From Epiperipatus broadwayi (taxonomy: Eukaryota > Onychophora > Udeonychophora > Euonychophora > Peripatidae): a DNA stretch of 64,000 bases. The notes under the pieces are model-generated. The model saw only the letters and a program-made list of their open reading frames with translations, had not been told where the DNA came from and did not search any database. The position numbers were made by a program, and so were the translations under genes. This document shows positions 12,617-25,639 of the stretch, piece by piece. The stretch covers positions 2,792,001 through 2,856,000 of the forward strand of contig JAQFVV010000152.1 of NCBI GenBank assembly GCA_028023455.1, written 5' to 3'. The stretch's first letter is position 1, and each line of letters opens with the position of its first letter.

Positions 12617-13297
12617 AAGACATTTGGTCAAATCTTTGAAAATTGGCATACAATGTGTTAAAGCTATTTGCAGCAATTCTATGAGATCCTGATTGGTCAA
12701 CTGTGAATCATATTTCCACTTCTGAACTTGACTAGGGAGTATAGCAATTTACAGCAATATGTTGTAGCTAAAATTGAAATTACATGGCAAACAGCTTTCT
12801 TTAAATATGGATATTTTGATTCTGGCACAAGTGTCTAAAATTAAATTAGAGAACTAGATTTGTGATGCATTTGCAATGCCTGATCCTATTCATGCCTAAT
12901 AACTCCCAATTCCTCCAGGTGTTTTTTTCAACAAATATTACTTAAGAAATTGGGAATTCACTTTCAATAATATTACAAATAAATGGGTTCACAAAACATG
13001 CAAATATAGATTTAAAACTTTTCAAATCTTCAAACCTATATTTGAAATATGGTTGCTATCCTTCTAATTGTTCTTTATATTCATCTAATTTTTCTTCTTT
13101 GATATTAATTATATTTACTTTTACATGTGGAAAATGATTAAATATCCTGAATTTAAGATCATGCACAAAAAGCCAAAGTTTAGTTTCAAAACTTGACAAA
13201 ACACTAACTACTTTTCCCTTTTCTTGTAAAGCAAAGTTAAATGTTTACAAATGTTCCACAATGTCTGCAAGAACGTTAAGTCAGAAAGCCAAGTTTT
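12617..13297 (-). pseudogene. hAT transposase relic, C-terminal half
   Basis: In broken frames on the minus strand the translation shows TWLSDLTFL, then VLSSFETKLWLF, YFKYRFEDLKSF and CFVNPFICNI. After a gap come YPYLKKAVCHVISILATTYC and a LTNQDLIELLQIALT-like segment. This series is typical of the C-terminal half and dimerisation region of hAT transposases domesticated or annotated as GTF2IRD2/ZBED/SCAND3-like. Several stops interrupt it. Its missing N-terminal half may be the relic at 19602-20505, about 6.3 kb upstream in transposase order and on the same strand. Confidence 0.7.
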
Positions 13298-16200
13298 ATT
13301 TTCTAATTCTGGGCATTTTTTTCCTTTTTCTTTTTAAAATGTTATTTTAGAATTTAGGAGTTCCATAAAATGGCTCAAAATGTTGTAAGTTGACAATTAT
13401 CTTATAACAGACCATAAGAAGTATAACGGTCTGGGTTTTCCACCAGAAGAGGGAGGACACATCTAACTTTGGTCAGACCTAGGGTCTTTGGGTAGGATGC
13501 AGTACCTAACCAATAATTATGTCTACCTCCATTGGGCTAGCTCTAGGTTTATACATTAAATTCACATACAATTTCGGCTAGTTCATACATACCTCTCGGA
13601 TTCCATTACACCTCAGGATTCAAATCCAGGGAGAATGTTGCCAGCAGCTCTCTTCAGGGATGAATTTCTCTAGATAACAATTAACACCACCATATTGTCA
13701 TATTATGATGTAAAAGAAAGTATATGTGTATGCATGTATATTTGGTTATGAATTGATGAACGAACGGATAAACTAGAGACCATTCAATGAAAATCAATAA
13801 GTAACAAAAGAAATTAATTAATAATTCGTTATTATAATGATTTCTAAGTTTTAGGTAACTATTTTACAATATTATATAATTATGTGTGCATTAACTTCAT
13901 TGTCCAGTTCCAACTGTAGAGGTTACATCTTCGAGGGACCTCTCTTGACTATGTACAAGTTTCCTATGGTTGATAGAAAAGAACATTCATGTGAGAATAT
14001 TAATCATTCATACTGAATAAACAAATATAAATGATCATTAGTTAACAACAAAAAAAATAAAAATAAACAACACAAACTCTGTTCTATAGAAATCCGTGTT
14101 CTTAATATTGAGCCGGGTGGGAGAAGGATCGCTGTAATGATATAAATTAGGACTAGAAGCTATAAGATAAACAAAACTAAAACTAATTTTTATTAATTCT
14201 GGATTCATTCCAATTGCACTTTTAATATTGCAACCCCGGCCTGACAAGCATAGAAATCAAATACAGAAGGTGACGATCACCAACTGCACCTATACCAAAC
14301 AACAGCTACAAGAAATATAACCTGCGGCCATATTTCCAGGCTGTAGAACTTCTCGACTGCTAAATTCAAATCCCTGCCATCCAAAGCATTTTATTTGTTT
14401 CGATGAACAAGCCTCAGGTGCCAGCTAATCACAATCTATAATTAGCATGCTTGGACAGTAAACATATTTAGCACTTGTCTTAACGCTTTGCTATCTTTTG
14501 TTTATTTATAGAAATGTAAATTATAATAGGTCACTTAAGGCTTGATAATAATTACAAATTATCTATGGTAATATACTTTATAACAGAAACGACCAAATGA
14601 TAAGTAGCAAACAAATAATTTATTTTTAAAACACTTCTAATAATAATAAAAAAATAATACTAAAATATTATAGTAACAAAAATTATAAATTTGTTTTAAG
14701 TACACTCTTAATATACATTCTAGTCAAGATTGATTCAATTAGACATAAATTTAAAGGAAAGCTTTTAAAATATATTAAATTTGCCACACATACTAGAGTT
14801 TATCTTAGAATGGTATTATAGGGAACACATTGATAATTATACGAAAACACTTAGTGATAATTTAAAGATTGTTGTGGCTTTTAAATGTTCAATAAAGTCA
14901 ATATCAGTTTATGAATGGGAAACAAAGAAATTCATAAACACCTAAGAGTTTTCACTTTATACTTCAGGAATATGAATCCTGGCTTTCGTCTGTTGAATTT
15001 GTTACCAACCAGTTGGATTTTTGGGCTTCCTTCAGTTTTCGACTGGTTTCCTTAGCGTATTGAGATAGACATTATCGATGGCACAGAAAATTACATGAGC
15101 ATGACTTCTAACTGGTGGACTTCTGGTGTTCCTGAGGACGAGGATTGGATACTGGCCTCATGCTCCAATGGCTGCTTAGCACTGCATGGTTTTGAGATTC
15201 ACGAATCAAATATCAAACACAATCAGAAATCAGAATCCGAATGATGATGAGTAGATTACCAGTCCTTTTTATATGATTCCCTCTCATTGTCTCTTTTATC
15301 ACTCTGATTTAATTTAATTAATTTGTAAATTTTATTAATTATAGTTTCATTGTTTTATTAATCTGCATACCTGCTTAGATTAATTGAGCCTCTGGATAAG
15401 ATAGTGTTCTGAATTATTTCCCATTATTTTCATTTATGCACTTTATAATTATTGTTCCCATTCTTTGATTATCGGCCAAGCAATCTTTAAATTTATATTG
15501 TAAGATTTCCTTTTAATATTTTAATTCAATTTCATTTTTTTTCTTTAAATAAATGCGGAGAGACTATAGTTTTTCAAGTCCTTTTAATTTTTACTTAGTT
15601 AAATTTCTCTCCCCTCTATCGCTCTTTAATTTGTAAAACTTTATAGTAATAAATGATGCAGTGCGTTGTACTTTGGTAAACTATATTTTGCTTTTTTTAA
15701 AAAAAAAAAAATAACAGTTCAAACTTCTAAGTTAAACTTCTCTTTGTTAAACTTTTATTATTTCTTTCAACAAAATTCACTTCAATTATTTATTGATAAA
15801 TGATCCCGCAATATTATTTATTTGAAGATTTTCTTTTCTTTTTTCTTTTTAAAAAAAATGTTTACGAAACATGTCATTTATTAATAGTGGTACAATATGG
15901 AATAATATCAAACAAAATCTTACTTTAGTCCATATTGTATTGAGGATGGTAATAATGCCTAATGTGAAGTCACTATGGACAAGAGAGCTGACCTAAAATT
16001 TTTTTTAAAAAAATATCTAACTTAACAACCTTCCCCCCTGCACTTACTTGATTTCAACTACAATGGATTCTTCCAAGTTGTAGATATTTAGGTATCCAAG
16101 CGTGGAAGTGAAATAGCAGCAAACAGAATTCTACTAACATATATATATATTGTACTGTTTTTCACGTTCTGTTAGGCCTACTATTATGCAATAGAATGCG

Positions 16201-16703
16201 TGAGTTAATCAAACAATAAAGAAAAATATTTTGTTTACATTTCTAAAAAAAACATAGCTATATTTCCTGATTAACTTGACCTAATAGTACTTAGAATGAT
16301 GTACACTGCATGCTGAATCAGTTATTTATTTTCAGTTATTTATTTTAACAAGGGCGCCAGAATTCATGCAATAATTCGCTGATATCCATCGCAATATACA
16401 TTGTAAATTAAAAAGAAAATAACTAAAACATTGGGATTGTTTCTTAATGTTGTTTTCAGATAATGTTTCTCTGGGTTTAATTAATAAATATGGTGGCAAA
16501 GGTAATTTATACATTTTAAACTTACTAGTAAAATAAAGAACTAAAATTAAGAACATACAAATGAAAGTATTATGTTAATGCTAAATATTTTATTAAGGTC
16601 AATTAAAATATTTAAACAGTAAATTGTTAATATAAAATTTAAAAGCACATACATGCTAATCCAGATAATAACGATCAACTAATAAAAAATAGTTCATGTT
16701 ACA
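13298..16703. other. Intronic sequence, no gene recognised
   Basis: Patches at 13430-13640, 14220-14400 and 14980-15240 are less AT-rich than the rest and may be remnants of mobile elements. They contain isolated box-B-like strings such as GATTTGAAT on the minus strand. No coding homology or repeat partner was found within the window. Confidence 0.4.
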
Positions 16704-16853
16704 TTTATCGATTCCTTCTAGAAAGTTCCTTGAATAAGAAAAAATAATGTCTCTATCAGTATTATATTATAAGCTGAATTTATCGATTCCTTCTAGAAAG
16801 TTCCTTGAATAAGAAAAAATAATGTCTCTATCAGTATTATATTATAAGCTGAT
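16704..16853. repeat. Perfect 75-bp tandem duplication
   Basis: The units 16704-16778 and 16779-16853 each begin TTTATCGATTCC and are identical by eye except for the last bases at the right edge. The lack of divergence suggests a recent duplication or an assembly slip. Confidence 0.85.
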
Positions 16854-18477
16854 AGTTTAAAAATATTTATAGTCATCAATTAGGGTACGAATAATCATAG
16901 CTTACCAGTAAGTTTATGTAGATTCTTGCAGTATACATGTTTATTCCTTGGGATCCTGAGCTTATTGGCAGTTAACTGGTTTCTTTTGTTGACATTTTCA
17001 TATTCCTGGTCTGTTGGAAGGCTGTACACAGCTCTTTTGAGGTGACCTCTTCATAACGAAAGATACTGTCCACAAATCCTTTGTTCCCATTCCTGCATGA
17101 AAACATTGTTCCTGGGCAGATGCATTCCACTGCTTCAGGTCACTCTCACAGAAACCTACAACCCTAAGAACAAAATGACCAGAAGACCTAGATCGAAGTT
17201 GTCTTCTTCTTTTTATACCTTGATCTAGTTAGAAGCTTCCGCCATATTATCTTTTTGTTAAAAATACATGTTGATAATCTTGTGCATTCTTTATGAGTTT
17301 TAGATTACAAAGTCTTTTTTTTATAAAATAATTCCGCCATCTTTAATTAGTTAAAAAAAAAATTCTGATCGTAATCTTTTACGTTTGGAATTTCTTTCTC
17401 TTTGCTTATCTGGATTAGTAATCTGCATGCCTTTTTTTATTCTTTCCAATTTTAACTTTTATTTTTAATTAAACAGATATTAAACAGAAATCACTTTCAT
17501 TGCATGTTATTTAAAAAAAATAGATTATACTAACTAAAAAAAAATAAATTAAATTATATCTTTTAAAAAATCTTAAAATTTTTTTTTTTAGCTTTTTTTA
17601 AAAATATTACCCAATGCCAATATCCACATGAACCATACATATTTTAAAACGGTTCAATATATATAATACATAACAAATTAAGATTTTCTTCATATCTGGA
17701 ATAATGCTCATGAATTTGGCAACTAACATTTCTTATGGATACAGTTCATCAGTTTCGATCATCCTTCTATAGCAAATCATGCATTAATCGTGAGACATAC
17801 TTGGCGACATGTTTGAAATGATGTTATTTCCGTATTTTGTTGTTTTCATTCTGTATCCATCTAGATATTTCAGACAAGGCATTTGATGTTCCAGCAGGCA
17901 TTATGCAAGTGAATATTAACTCATCATGCTTTCTATGGTCAGGGCTAACAACACTTTGATCCTATGGCAATATTAAATTAGCCGGAGTACATTGTCTTGC
18001 AGTTCATAAAGGATTTAAATTTTCTTAACTCGCTGTTTAGTATTTAATGATTTTTATAAGAAAATAATTATTTCATCATTTATACCGATGTTCTATTTCT
18101 TTATTTTACCCATATCCGAATAATAGTGCAATATTTTTATTTTAAATCAGTTCAATTATTTTTATCCAACTCCATGAATCTATTAGAATTTTTTCTTTTG
18201 TTTAAATATCGACTATAGTTTTTTAATCTTTGAGTTATGAAGATTAAACAAATACTTTGGAATGTTCAAATATGTTGTCCATGTTTTCTTAGATTCGATT
18301 TTCAGATATTAGTGTTATACAACTTTTGTATCGGTTTGAAAAAGTAAAAGACAACGGAAATGAACTGGGTTGTTTTTATACTGAGCCTGGTTTATTGTTT
18401 AGGATACTTGCATTTTTTATTTCCTTTTCTATTATTGTATGTGCCTATTGTTATGTGTATTATATATATTGTAAGAT
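16854..18477. other. Intronic sequence, no gene recognised
   Basis: A less AT-rich block at about 16900-17230 and another at 17690-17960 stand out slightly by composition. No homology, splice-bounded exon or repeat partner could be recognised. Confidence 0.35.
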
Positions 18478-19586
18478 ACAGCTGCATAATAGAATTCTGC
18501 TTTCACCCTTCACTTGATTTGCACTTGATTACCTAGTGACTGGCTTCATTAGGTCATCCCCATGTTTACTGAGTCTAAGTCTTGTATAGTGATGTAAAAT
18601 ACATTGACATTTAATTCATTATTTGTATACATATATATTTGTATAATTTCTTTAACTAGTTATCTTTGTATTAGATAAGGGGAATTAATTTGTTGTGACA
18701 TTTCTTTAATATAGCGCTTAGTAAAATGTTTCTTGCATATATATATATATATATATAGATGTGTATGGGTTTATAAATGATAATACAGGCTCAACAACTA
18801 TTAGCTAATCTTACATTTTAAATGAGTTTAATTTGGAGAATAAAAAAAGGCAAAATTCAATCAGATTGTAAACTACCCTTACAACTCCTCTATCCTTACG
18901 GGATTAAAATTTTAAGCTATGACTAAAATTTTAACACTTAATTAGTGTTTGTTAGTTTGGCATTGAATTGCTTCAGTTCTTTTTGCTTTTTTCTTTTAAA
19001 GAAGGTTATAAACCTCTACATTTTAACTTCTGCTGTTTCCTCAAACATATTACTACTTAGTTATAATTTGTTACATTATTGCTTGCATCATAGTGAAGTG
19101 AGACGTATACATGAGTCTTTTTTGTCATTATAATGGCTGTATGGTATGAGACCAACAGGTAATGCATCTATTGCAGATAGCAGTCAAACTTGTTAGCCTT
19201 TACCAGTTACATAACAGAATTCTGCTTTCACACCTTCTGCACTTGATTACCTAGTGGCTGGCTTGACATTAGGTCATCCCCATGTTTACTGAGTCTAAGT
19301 CTTGTATAGTGATGTAAAATACATTGACTTTAATTCATTATTTGTATACATATATATTTGTATAATTTCTTTAGGGTTTTCATCTTTGTATTAGATAAGG
19401 GAATTAATTTGTTGTGACATTTCTTTAATATAGCACTTAATAAAACGTTTGTTGCGTACATATAATGTGTTTATTCTATAAATGATAATACATGCTGAAC
19501 CACTATTAGCTAATCTTACATTTTAAATGAGTTTAATTTGATGGTGAGAGTAAACAAAGACAGATTCTATCAGATTGTAACCTATC
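18478..19586. repeat. Diverged direct repeat of about 390 bp, two copies
   Basis: The copies at about 18478-18880 and 19206-19586 share long stretches such as GGTCATCCCCATGTTTACTG and TAGATAAGG-GAATTAATTTG. They are separated by about 325 bp and differ by small indels and a TA microsatellite that is expanded only in copy 1 (18737-18757). The second copy ends just before the hAT N-terminal relic, so the duplication may be linked to the split of that element. Confidence 0.8.
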
Positions 19587-19601
19587 CTTACAGGAGAGAT
19601 C

Positions 19602-20505
19602 ACTGGATATTCATCTGTTTCATCATTTAATTCTAAACATTTCTTAAATTGATGGTGTGTTTTGTTGTTTTAATAAAATTCACAATCTGCAAAACAATCT
19701 TCCACACATTTTTGTATTTTAAGTATTTTACCATAAGATGCTTGTCATGAATTATACAGTAAAGACATGTAAAACATGGAATTTTAGGATCATTATTTAA
19801 AAGACAGTAAGATCTAAGTTTTTACCTATCATTGCAGGGGTTCCGCCAGTTGCAACACTTACAAGTTTATCATGAGGCAATTCAGATCTGTTCATTACCT
19901 CATGAGAGTATTTTTGACATCAATACTGCGAGTTGTTTCAGTATGAGCTAGTAGGTCTAATGTTTCAGTCATCACATTTACATCTGCTGATACAGTGAGC
20001 AAAACATCCAATTGTAAAATAGCGTGAATGTTTGTAAACTCAGTGACAGCCAAACTGTATTATGTACTATTTTTCAAATCACACATCAAACTATTTTTCA
20101 CATTATGACTAATTTCACTAATATGATGCTCAGTTATATGACATGACAGGAATTTGTGCGATCAATTTATGCAGTTTTTGTATTTTCTGGAAACAAAACT
20201 TTAATCGCTTCTTTCAAGTTTCATTTAATAAATTGATGTTTGGCATGAGCAATATTCCAAGCTAACAAAAAACTTGCATTGTTGTCTCAGTCAGCTTCGC
20301 AACTAAAAGAAGACAAATCTTTTGCTTATGATGACCTGACTGCAGTGACTGTTTCCCAATTGATTTGAAAAATGGAGAATCACTTACTTTGTAATGTCAG
20401 CATAAATTGCTTACTTTGTAGTTTGCAATTGTAACTTTACAAAGAAGACACAATAAAAGCAAATTTTTCTATCCATTCTTTATAAAAGCTTCTATTTTCT
20501 TATTT
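19602..20505 (-). pseudogene. hAT transposase relic, N-terminal half with BED-like finger
   Basis: Broken minus-strand frames show, in order, a BED-type zinc finger start (LLCLLCKVTIANYKVSN), then KLTETTMQVF, PHDKLVSVATGGTPAMIGKN and CIIHDKHLMVKYLKYKNVW, and KIVLQIVNFIKTT. This is the order seen in GTF2IRD2/SCAND3-like hAT transposases, whose DKLVGLTTDGAPAM and CIIHQEALC segments are characteristic. Stops and frameshifts are numerous. The relic stops at ETDEYP, just short of the point where the relic at 13297 resumes, which suggests one ancestral element split in two. Confidence 0.75.
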
Positions 20506-23460
20506 GTATTTTCATTTTTTGATATTTTCTGAGATAAGGTTAACAAAAATTTAAGTAAATTTATTTCCAAAGTCAGAAATTCAAACAAAATACATAAATA
20601 AATAATTAATTAAAATAAAAATGTCTAAATATTAATTCTTGTTTTACAAGATTCTTAAATGGTGCAACAAATTGTAGAAGAAATAGGACTTCATAAAATA
20701 AAATAAGAATAAAAACAATTTAGAGTAATTAAAAGCAATTTTGGACTATATTTATTTTTAGTTGATATTTTTGTGATAATTCTTAAACATCTATTTTATT
20801 ATTATTTCCCATCTAAAATAGAAACAACATAATCAAAATCAAGCAAATGTTTTCCAGTTTTATTTTCAAGAGTTTTTTTATATAATTGTTTTTAAAAAAA
20901 ACATGAAATTCTAAATACAATAATTAAAATAATTTTCTTAATCTGTACACGTCTTTAGAAAGCTTGCACCAACTACGCAGAAAAATTACACATCATAAAT
21001 AAATTTACATTGCTTAATAAAACAGTTTACCTACCATATTTTTTTTAAAGAGATTAGAACATTTAGCTGATAGAAAAACTATTACTGAAATATACAACTG
21101 TAAAAATGCACAAATCATGAATATATACATATGATCACTGTATATGGGTATGTAGTAATTTTTATGATTCCTTAGATGTTGCCAATATATTTGAAAATAG
21201 TATGTACATACATAATGTAATTAAAAATGTTTGATAAAAATTTCTATCATATTCCAAATTTTTGTGCAATTATAAAAAAATTTGAAATAATAAAAATAAA
21301 ATTGGATTTCAATGGGAGCTGCAATAATCTCGACTAAAAGCCTCAATTGCCCACTGATGATATAAATTGTGAGTGCCAAAGTAAGCACCGTTATAATAGA
21401 TTTATTCTATACATGAAGATATATATGCTTATTTGTATTTCAAAAAACATTTGATTTGGAAGCACAAATATAATATCTGCATTACTCCTGGTATAAAAGA
21501 CTATTTTCACCCAAGGAAAATAAATAGCGCATGAATATTAATGAACTGTTATCTTTTTATATTGTTTTTACCACATTATTATTGTCAAATAAATCTTATT
21601 AGATTTACATTTTGAAGTATATTATGTATTTAGCTCCCTGACTAGTCTTTAGAGACTTTTAGGACATGGCAGATATATAATTATTCTAATATTTTAATTG
21701 ATAAAGCATTTAATAAAAATAATTATTGCATTATTTATTAGTAAAAAAATGTATTAACTGATTTAAGTTAAAAGTGTTAAACTTTAATTAAATTTATTCA
21801 TAATACACAAATTAAAAATAAATACATTACAAAATATTATCAAACACATGGGAACAACTGAGATATATACAGATCAGTATAATTAAGCAATTCATTGGAA
21901 AATGCAAGATGCAACTTTGCGATATAAACTATGCATTTAACAGTTAAAACATTGTTTCTTAGTTAATACACTGCTTTGTGGCAATTGCTTTATTTCCTGA
22001 TAATTTTTTATAATTCTGAAGAACACTTAGAAGATCATGAAACAGTGTTTCAAAAGCTTTACTTAAGCTTGATTTTGTCTGGTTAAGTTAACTGCAAACA
22101 ACTTCGACTTTTTGTCAAAAAAATGTGCATAATGGGAAAAAAAATTAAATGAGCTTACAATTGTTGCACAAATTAAGTGGATATCAATTATAAGAATTTC
22201 ATAAAAAGGAAACTGGATATTTACCTGTTACTATTACAAACTTCTATAATAGTTTCTGCAGCTTTTAATGTAATAATTGAAATATAAATACTATTTATAC
22301 CTTCATTAATTACTTTACAATGCAATCTTTAAAATAAAATTTACTTATTTATAGTTGCTCATACTTTCAATTGGCTACTAATCACCATCAATCACTATAT
22401 TTAAATATTACCAAAATAACTCACCAATATATATACTGAAACGGAAACCTTCCAATCTCTTTCCGTTTCACCATCAACCTAATGACCTACTCGTCGGAAC
22501 TAGTTTCGAACCTATCTTAAATGTAAAAATGTTATAAGTCGAGTGGGAAAACTTTGCTTTAATGGCCGCTTAAATTGCATCATCCATTTACATACGAAAA
22601 ACACGCTACAATTAGACAGGTTTGATAAAATTATAGCGTAGAAAAGCTGATAATTTATTATAAAATGTTTTATTAATTTTCAGTCAATTCTTAATTATAT
22701 TCGCTATTATATTCGTATGTGGATGGATAAGTTAAACACTGGAATGATATATATATATTTAAGTTTAAATAAAAAAAATGTAAAATGTTTTCTTTAAAAT
22801 ATATTTAACGATTTTCTGATTTAATGTTTTATATATATAACAGAAACTAAAGTACTTTTTTAAATCTGCCCAATTTGTTATCTTGTAACAACAAATATGT
22901 TAAAAGTTATTTATTTCAGTAAAATAAAAATCATCCATTTGTAATTAAAAAGGAGAATTTTGTGTAAACAAGAAATCAATTAGGACCGCATCCCGTGTAA
23001 AAGTAAAATCTAGTTTAGTGATTGATTTTTGTTTGCAACAAAAGACTTTATGATTAAATCAGAATACTGTTCCTTCTGCTAGGCTTTAACATTCTATAAC
23101 ACCTAGAAAGGAATTTAATTAGTGAAATCTGAATAAAATCATATAATTTATATATTTTAATAATTGTAAGTAAATTAAATGTAACACCTCGGAGACGTTA
23201 TCTGTTGTAGAAATTGGATTATATTATTTTGTTTAATTAAAAGTCAATCGGTCCTGAGGCAAACGAAATTACAAAAAGGTGTTAAAGTTTAATTGAAATG
23301 TATAAATAGGGCTTATTTTAAGCGGGAAGATATACTCCATCTTGCTTTTGAAGATCTGTTAATATCAGAAGTTATACGTTGTTTAATTTTACCATGTCTG
23401 GCTAAAGTCAGGCAAGAATTGCTGCCGTTCCCGTGATGGAACGCCGAAGTTCAATACTTC
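20506..23460. other. Intronic AT-rich sequence
   Basis: No gene or repeat with a partner in the window is seen. Near the palindrome edge, CGAAGTTCAATACTTCG (about 23446-23462) forms a tiny hairpin. Confidence 0.45.
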
Positions 23461-23486
23461 GGTAGTTGTAACTTACGCCCCATGTG

Positions 23487-23710
23487 GCCGCCAGAGGCGC
23501 TATTTCCGTGTCAACCACAGAAATATCCAGAGTAAAGTTCCAGCCACTAGATGGCGCTGTTCACCATGCGTACGCACAGTAACTTTATGCCAAGTAGCTG
23601 CCAACACTATCGCCCGCTTGGTGGTGCTATTAGCCATAGGTAAACCGATCCAGCTTACATCGTCTGCTAAACAGCAATCACCCAGCAATCTAGCCCACTA
23701 GGTGGCGCTG
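23487..23710 (+). promoter_or_regulatory. Cluster of four CTCF-like motifs, forward orientation
   Basis: Four strings resemble the CTCF core CCASYAGRKGGCGC: CCGCCAGAGGCGC (23488-23500), CCACTAGATGGCGCTG (23544-23559), CGCTTGGTGGTGC (23615-23627, degraded) and CCACTAGGTGGCGCTG (23695-23710). Two are essentially perfect. Binding is not shown, and such strings also occur as repeated motifs within mobile elements, so the function is inferred from the motif only. Confidence 0.5.
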
Positions 23711-23873
23711 CTTTCCACGCTATGCGCGAAAAAACGGCACCGTTTAGAAGCGATAGTTACACTCGCTTGCTAGTTCCGGTTTACTTCCACGTTCTTAACA
23801 AACATAGCGTGTAATGTGAAGGTGTGAATAATATAGAAAACTATAACTAAATCTGCTTTAAAATTTAATATTC

Positions 23874-25639
23874 TTACATTGAGTTTCACTCTCTGATAAA
23901 TCTATATATTTTTAAATTATTTTATTTTAAAAATCGATCTTTTTTTTTTCTGTAAAAATGTTTTTTATAAAGTAATTTTACCACTTCCGTTTTACTTCAA
24001 TCTTTCAAAACTGCTAAAAATTGTTAGTTTGAAAAGTAGTTGTTTGTAAAACTTTTTTTTTTATACTTTAAAATAATATTTCAAGCAACTTCTAAAGTAA
24101 TACAAATTACATTTCTGTTTATAGATCTTTTATTTCGCAAACGTGTTATTTTAAAAAGATAAATTTGCGTTTTCTTATGTGCGTGAACAATAATTCGAAC
24201 ATCTCTTACACAATAAATATTTTTAAATTAATGAAGAGAAAACTATATTGCGTTTTCGATCTCTTCTTGTTACTCCCAATATACCTCTCTCCATACTTCT
24301 TTGAGTGGTCTGATTACATTGAGTTTCACTCTCTAATAAATCTATATATTTTTAAATTATTTTATTTTAAAAATCGATCTTTTTTTTTTCTGTAAAAATG
24401 TTTTTTATAAAGTAATTTTACCACTTCCGTTTTACTTCAATCTTTCAAAACTGCTAAAAATCGCTAGTTTGAAAAGTAATTGTAAAACTTTTTTTTTTTA
24501 TACTTTAAAATAATATTTCAAGCAACTTCTAAAGTAATACAAATTACATTTCTGTTTATAGATCTTTTATTTCGCAAACGTGTTATTTTAAAAAGATAAA
24601 TTTGCGTTTTCTTATGTGCGCGAACAATAATTCGAACATCTCTTACACAATAAATATTTTTAAATTAATGAAGAGAAAACAATATTGCGTTTTCGATCTC
24701 TTCTTGTTACTCCCAATATACATCTCTCCATACTTCTTTGAGTGGTCTGATTACATTGAGTTTCACTCTCTAATAAATCTATATATTTTTAAATTATTTT
24801 ATTTTAAAAATCGATCTTTTTTTTTTCTGTAAAAATGTTTTTTATAAAGTAATTTTACCACTTCCGTTTTACTTCAATCTTTCAAAACTGCTAAAAATCG
24901 TTAGTTTGAAAAGTAATTGTTTGTAAAACTTTTTTTTTTATACTTTAAAATAATATTTCAAGCAACTTCTAAAGTAATACAAATTACATTTCTGTTTATA
25001 GATCTTTTATTTCGCAAACGTGTTATTTTAAAAAGATAAATTTGCGTTTTGTTATGTGCGTGAACAATAATTCGAAGATCTCTTACACAATAAATATTTT
25101 TAAATTACTGGAGAGAAAACAATAATGCGTTTTCGATCTCTTCTTGTGACTCCCAATATACATCTCTCCATACTTCTTTGAGTGGTCTGATTACATTGAG
25201 TTTCACTCTCTGATAAATCTATATATTTTTAAATTATTTTATTTTAAAAATCGATCTTTTTTTTTTCTGTAAAAATGTTTTTTATTTTTTTTAAAAAGTA
25301 ATTTTACCACTTCCGTTTTACTTCAATCTTTCAAAACTGCTAAAAATCGTTAGTTTGAAAAGTAATTGTTTGTAAAACTTTTTTTTTTATACTTTAAAAT
25401 AATATTTCAAGCAACTTCTAAAGTAATACAAATTACATTTCTGTTTATAGATCTTTTATTTCGCAAACGTGTTATTTTAAAAAGATAAATTTGCATTTTG
25501 TTATGTGCGCGAACAATAATTCGAAGATCTCTTACACAATAAATATTTTTAAATTACTGGAGAGAAAACAATATTGCATTTTCGATCTCTTCTTGTTACT
25601 CCCAATATATATCTCTCCATACTTCTTTGAGTGGTCTGA
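23874..25639. repeat. Tandem array, four units of about 440 bp
   Basis: Units start at TTACATTGAGTTTCACTCTC: 23874-24313 (440), 24314-24750 (437), 24751-25190 (440) and 25191-25639 (449). Each unit consists of the RTE LINE's 3' untranslated tail plus the last part of its coding frame. The right palindrome arm has only one such unit (about 35188-35628), so the array expanded, or contracted, in one arm only. Short open frames within the units are copies of this non-coding strand and not genes. Confidence 0.92.
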
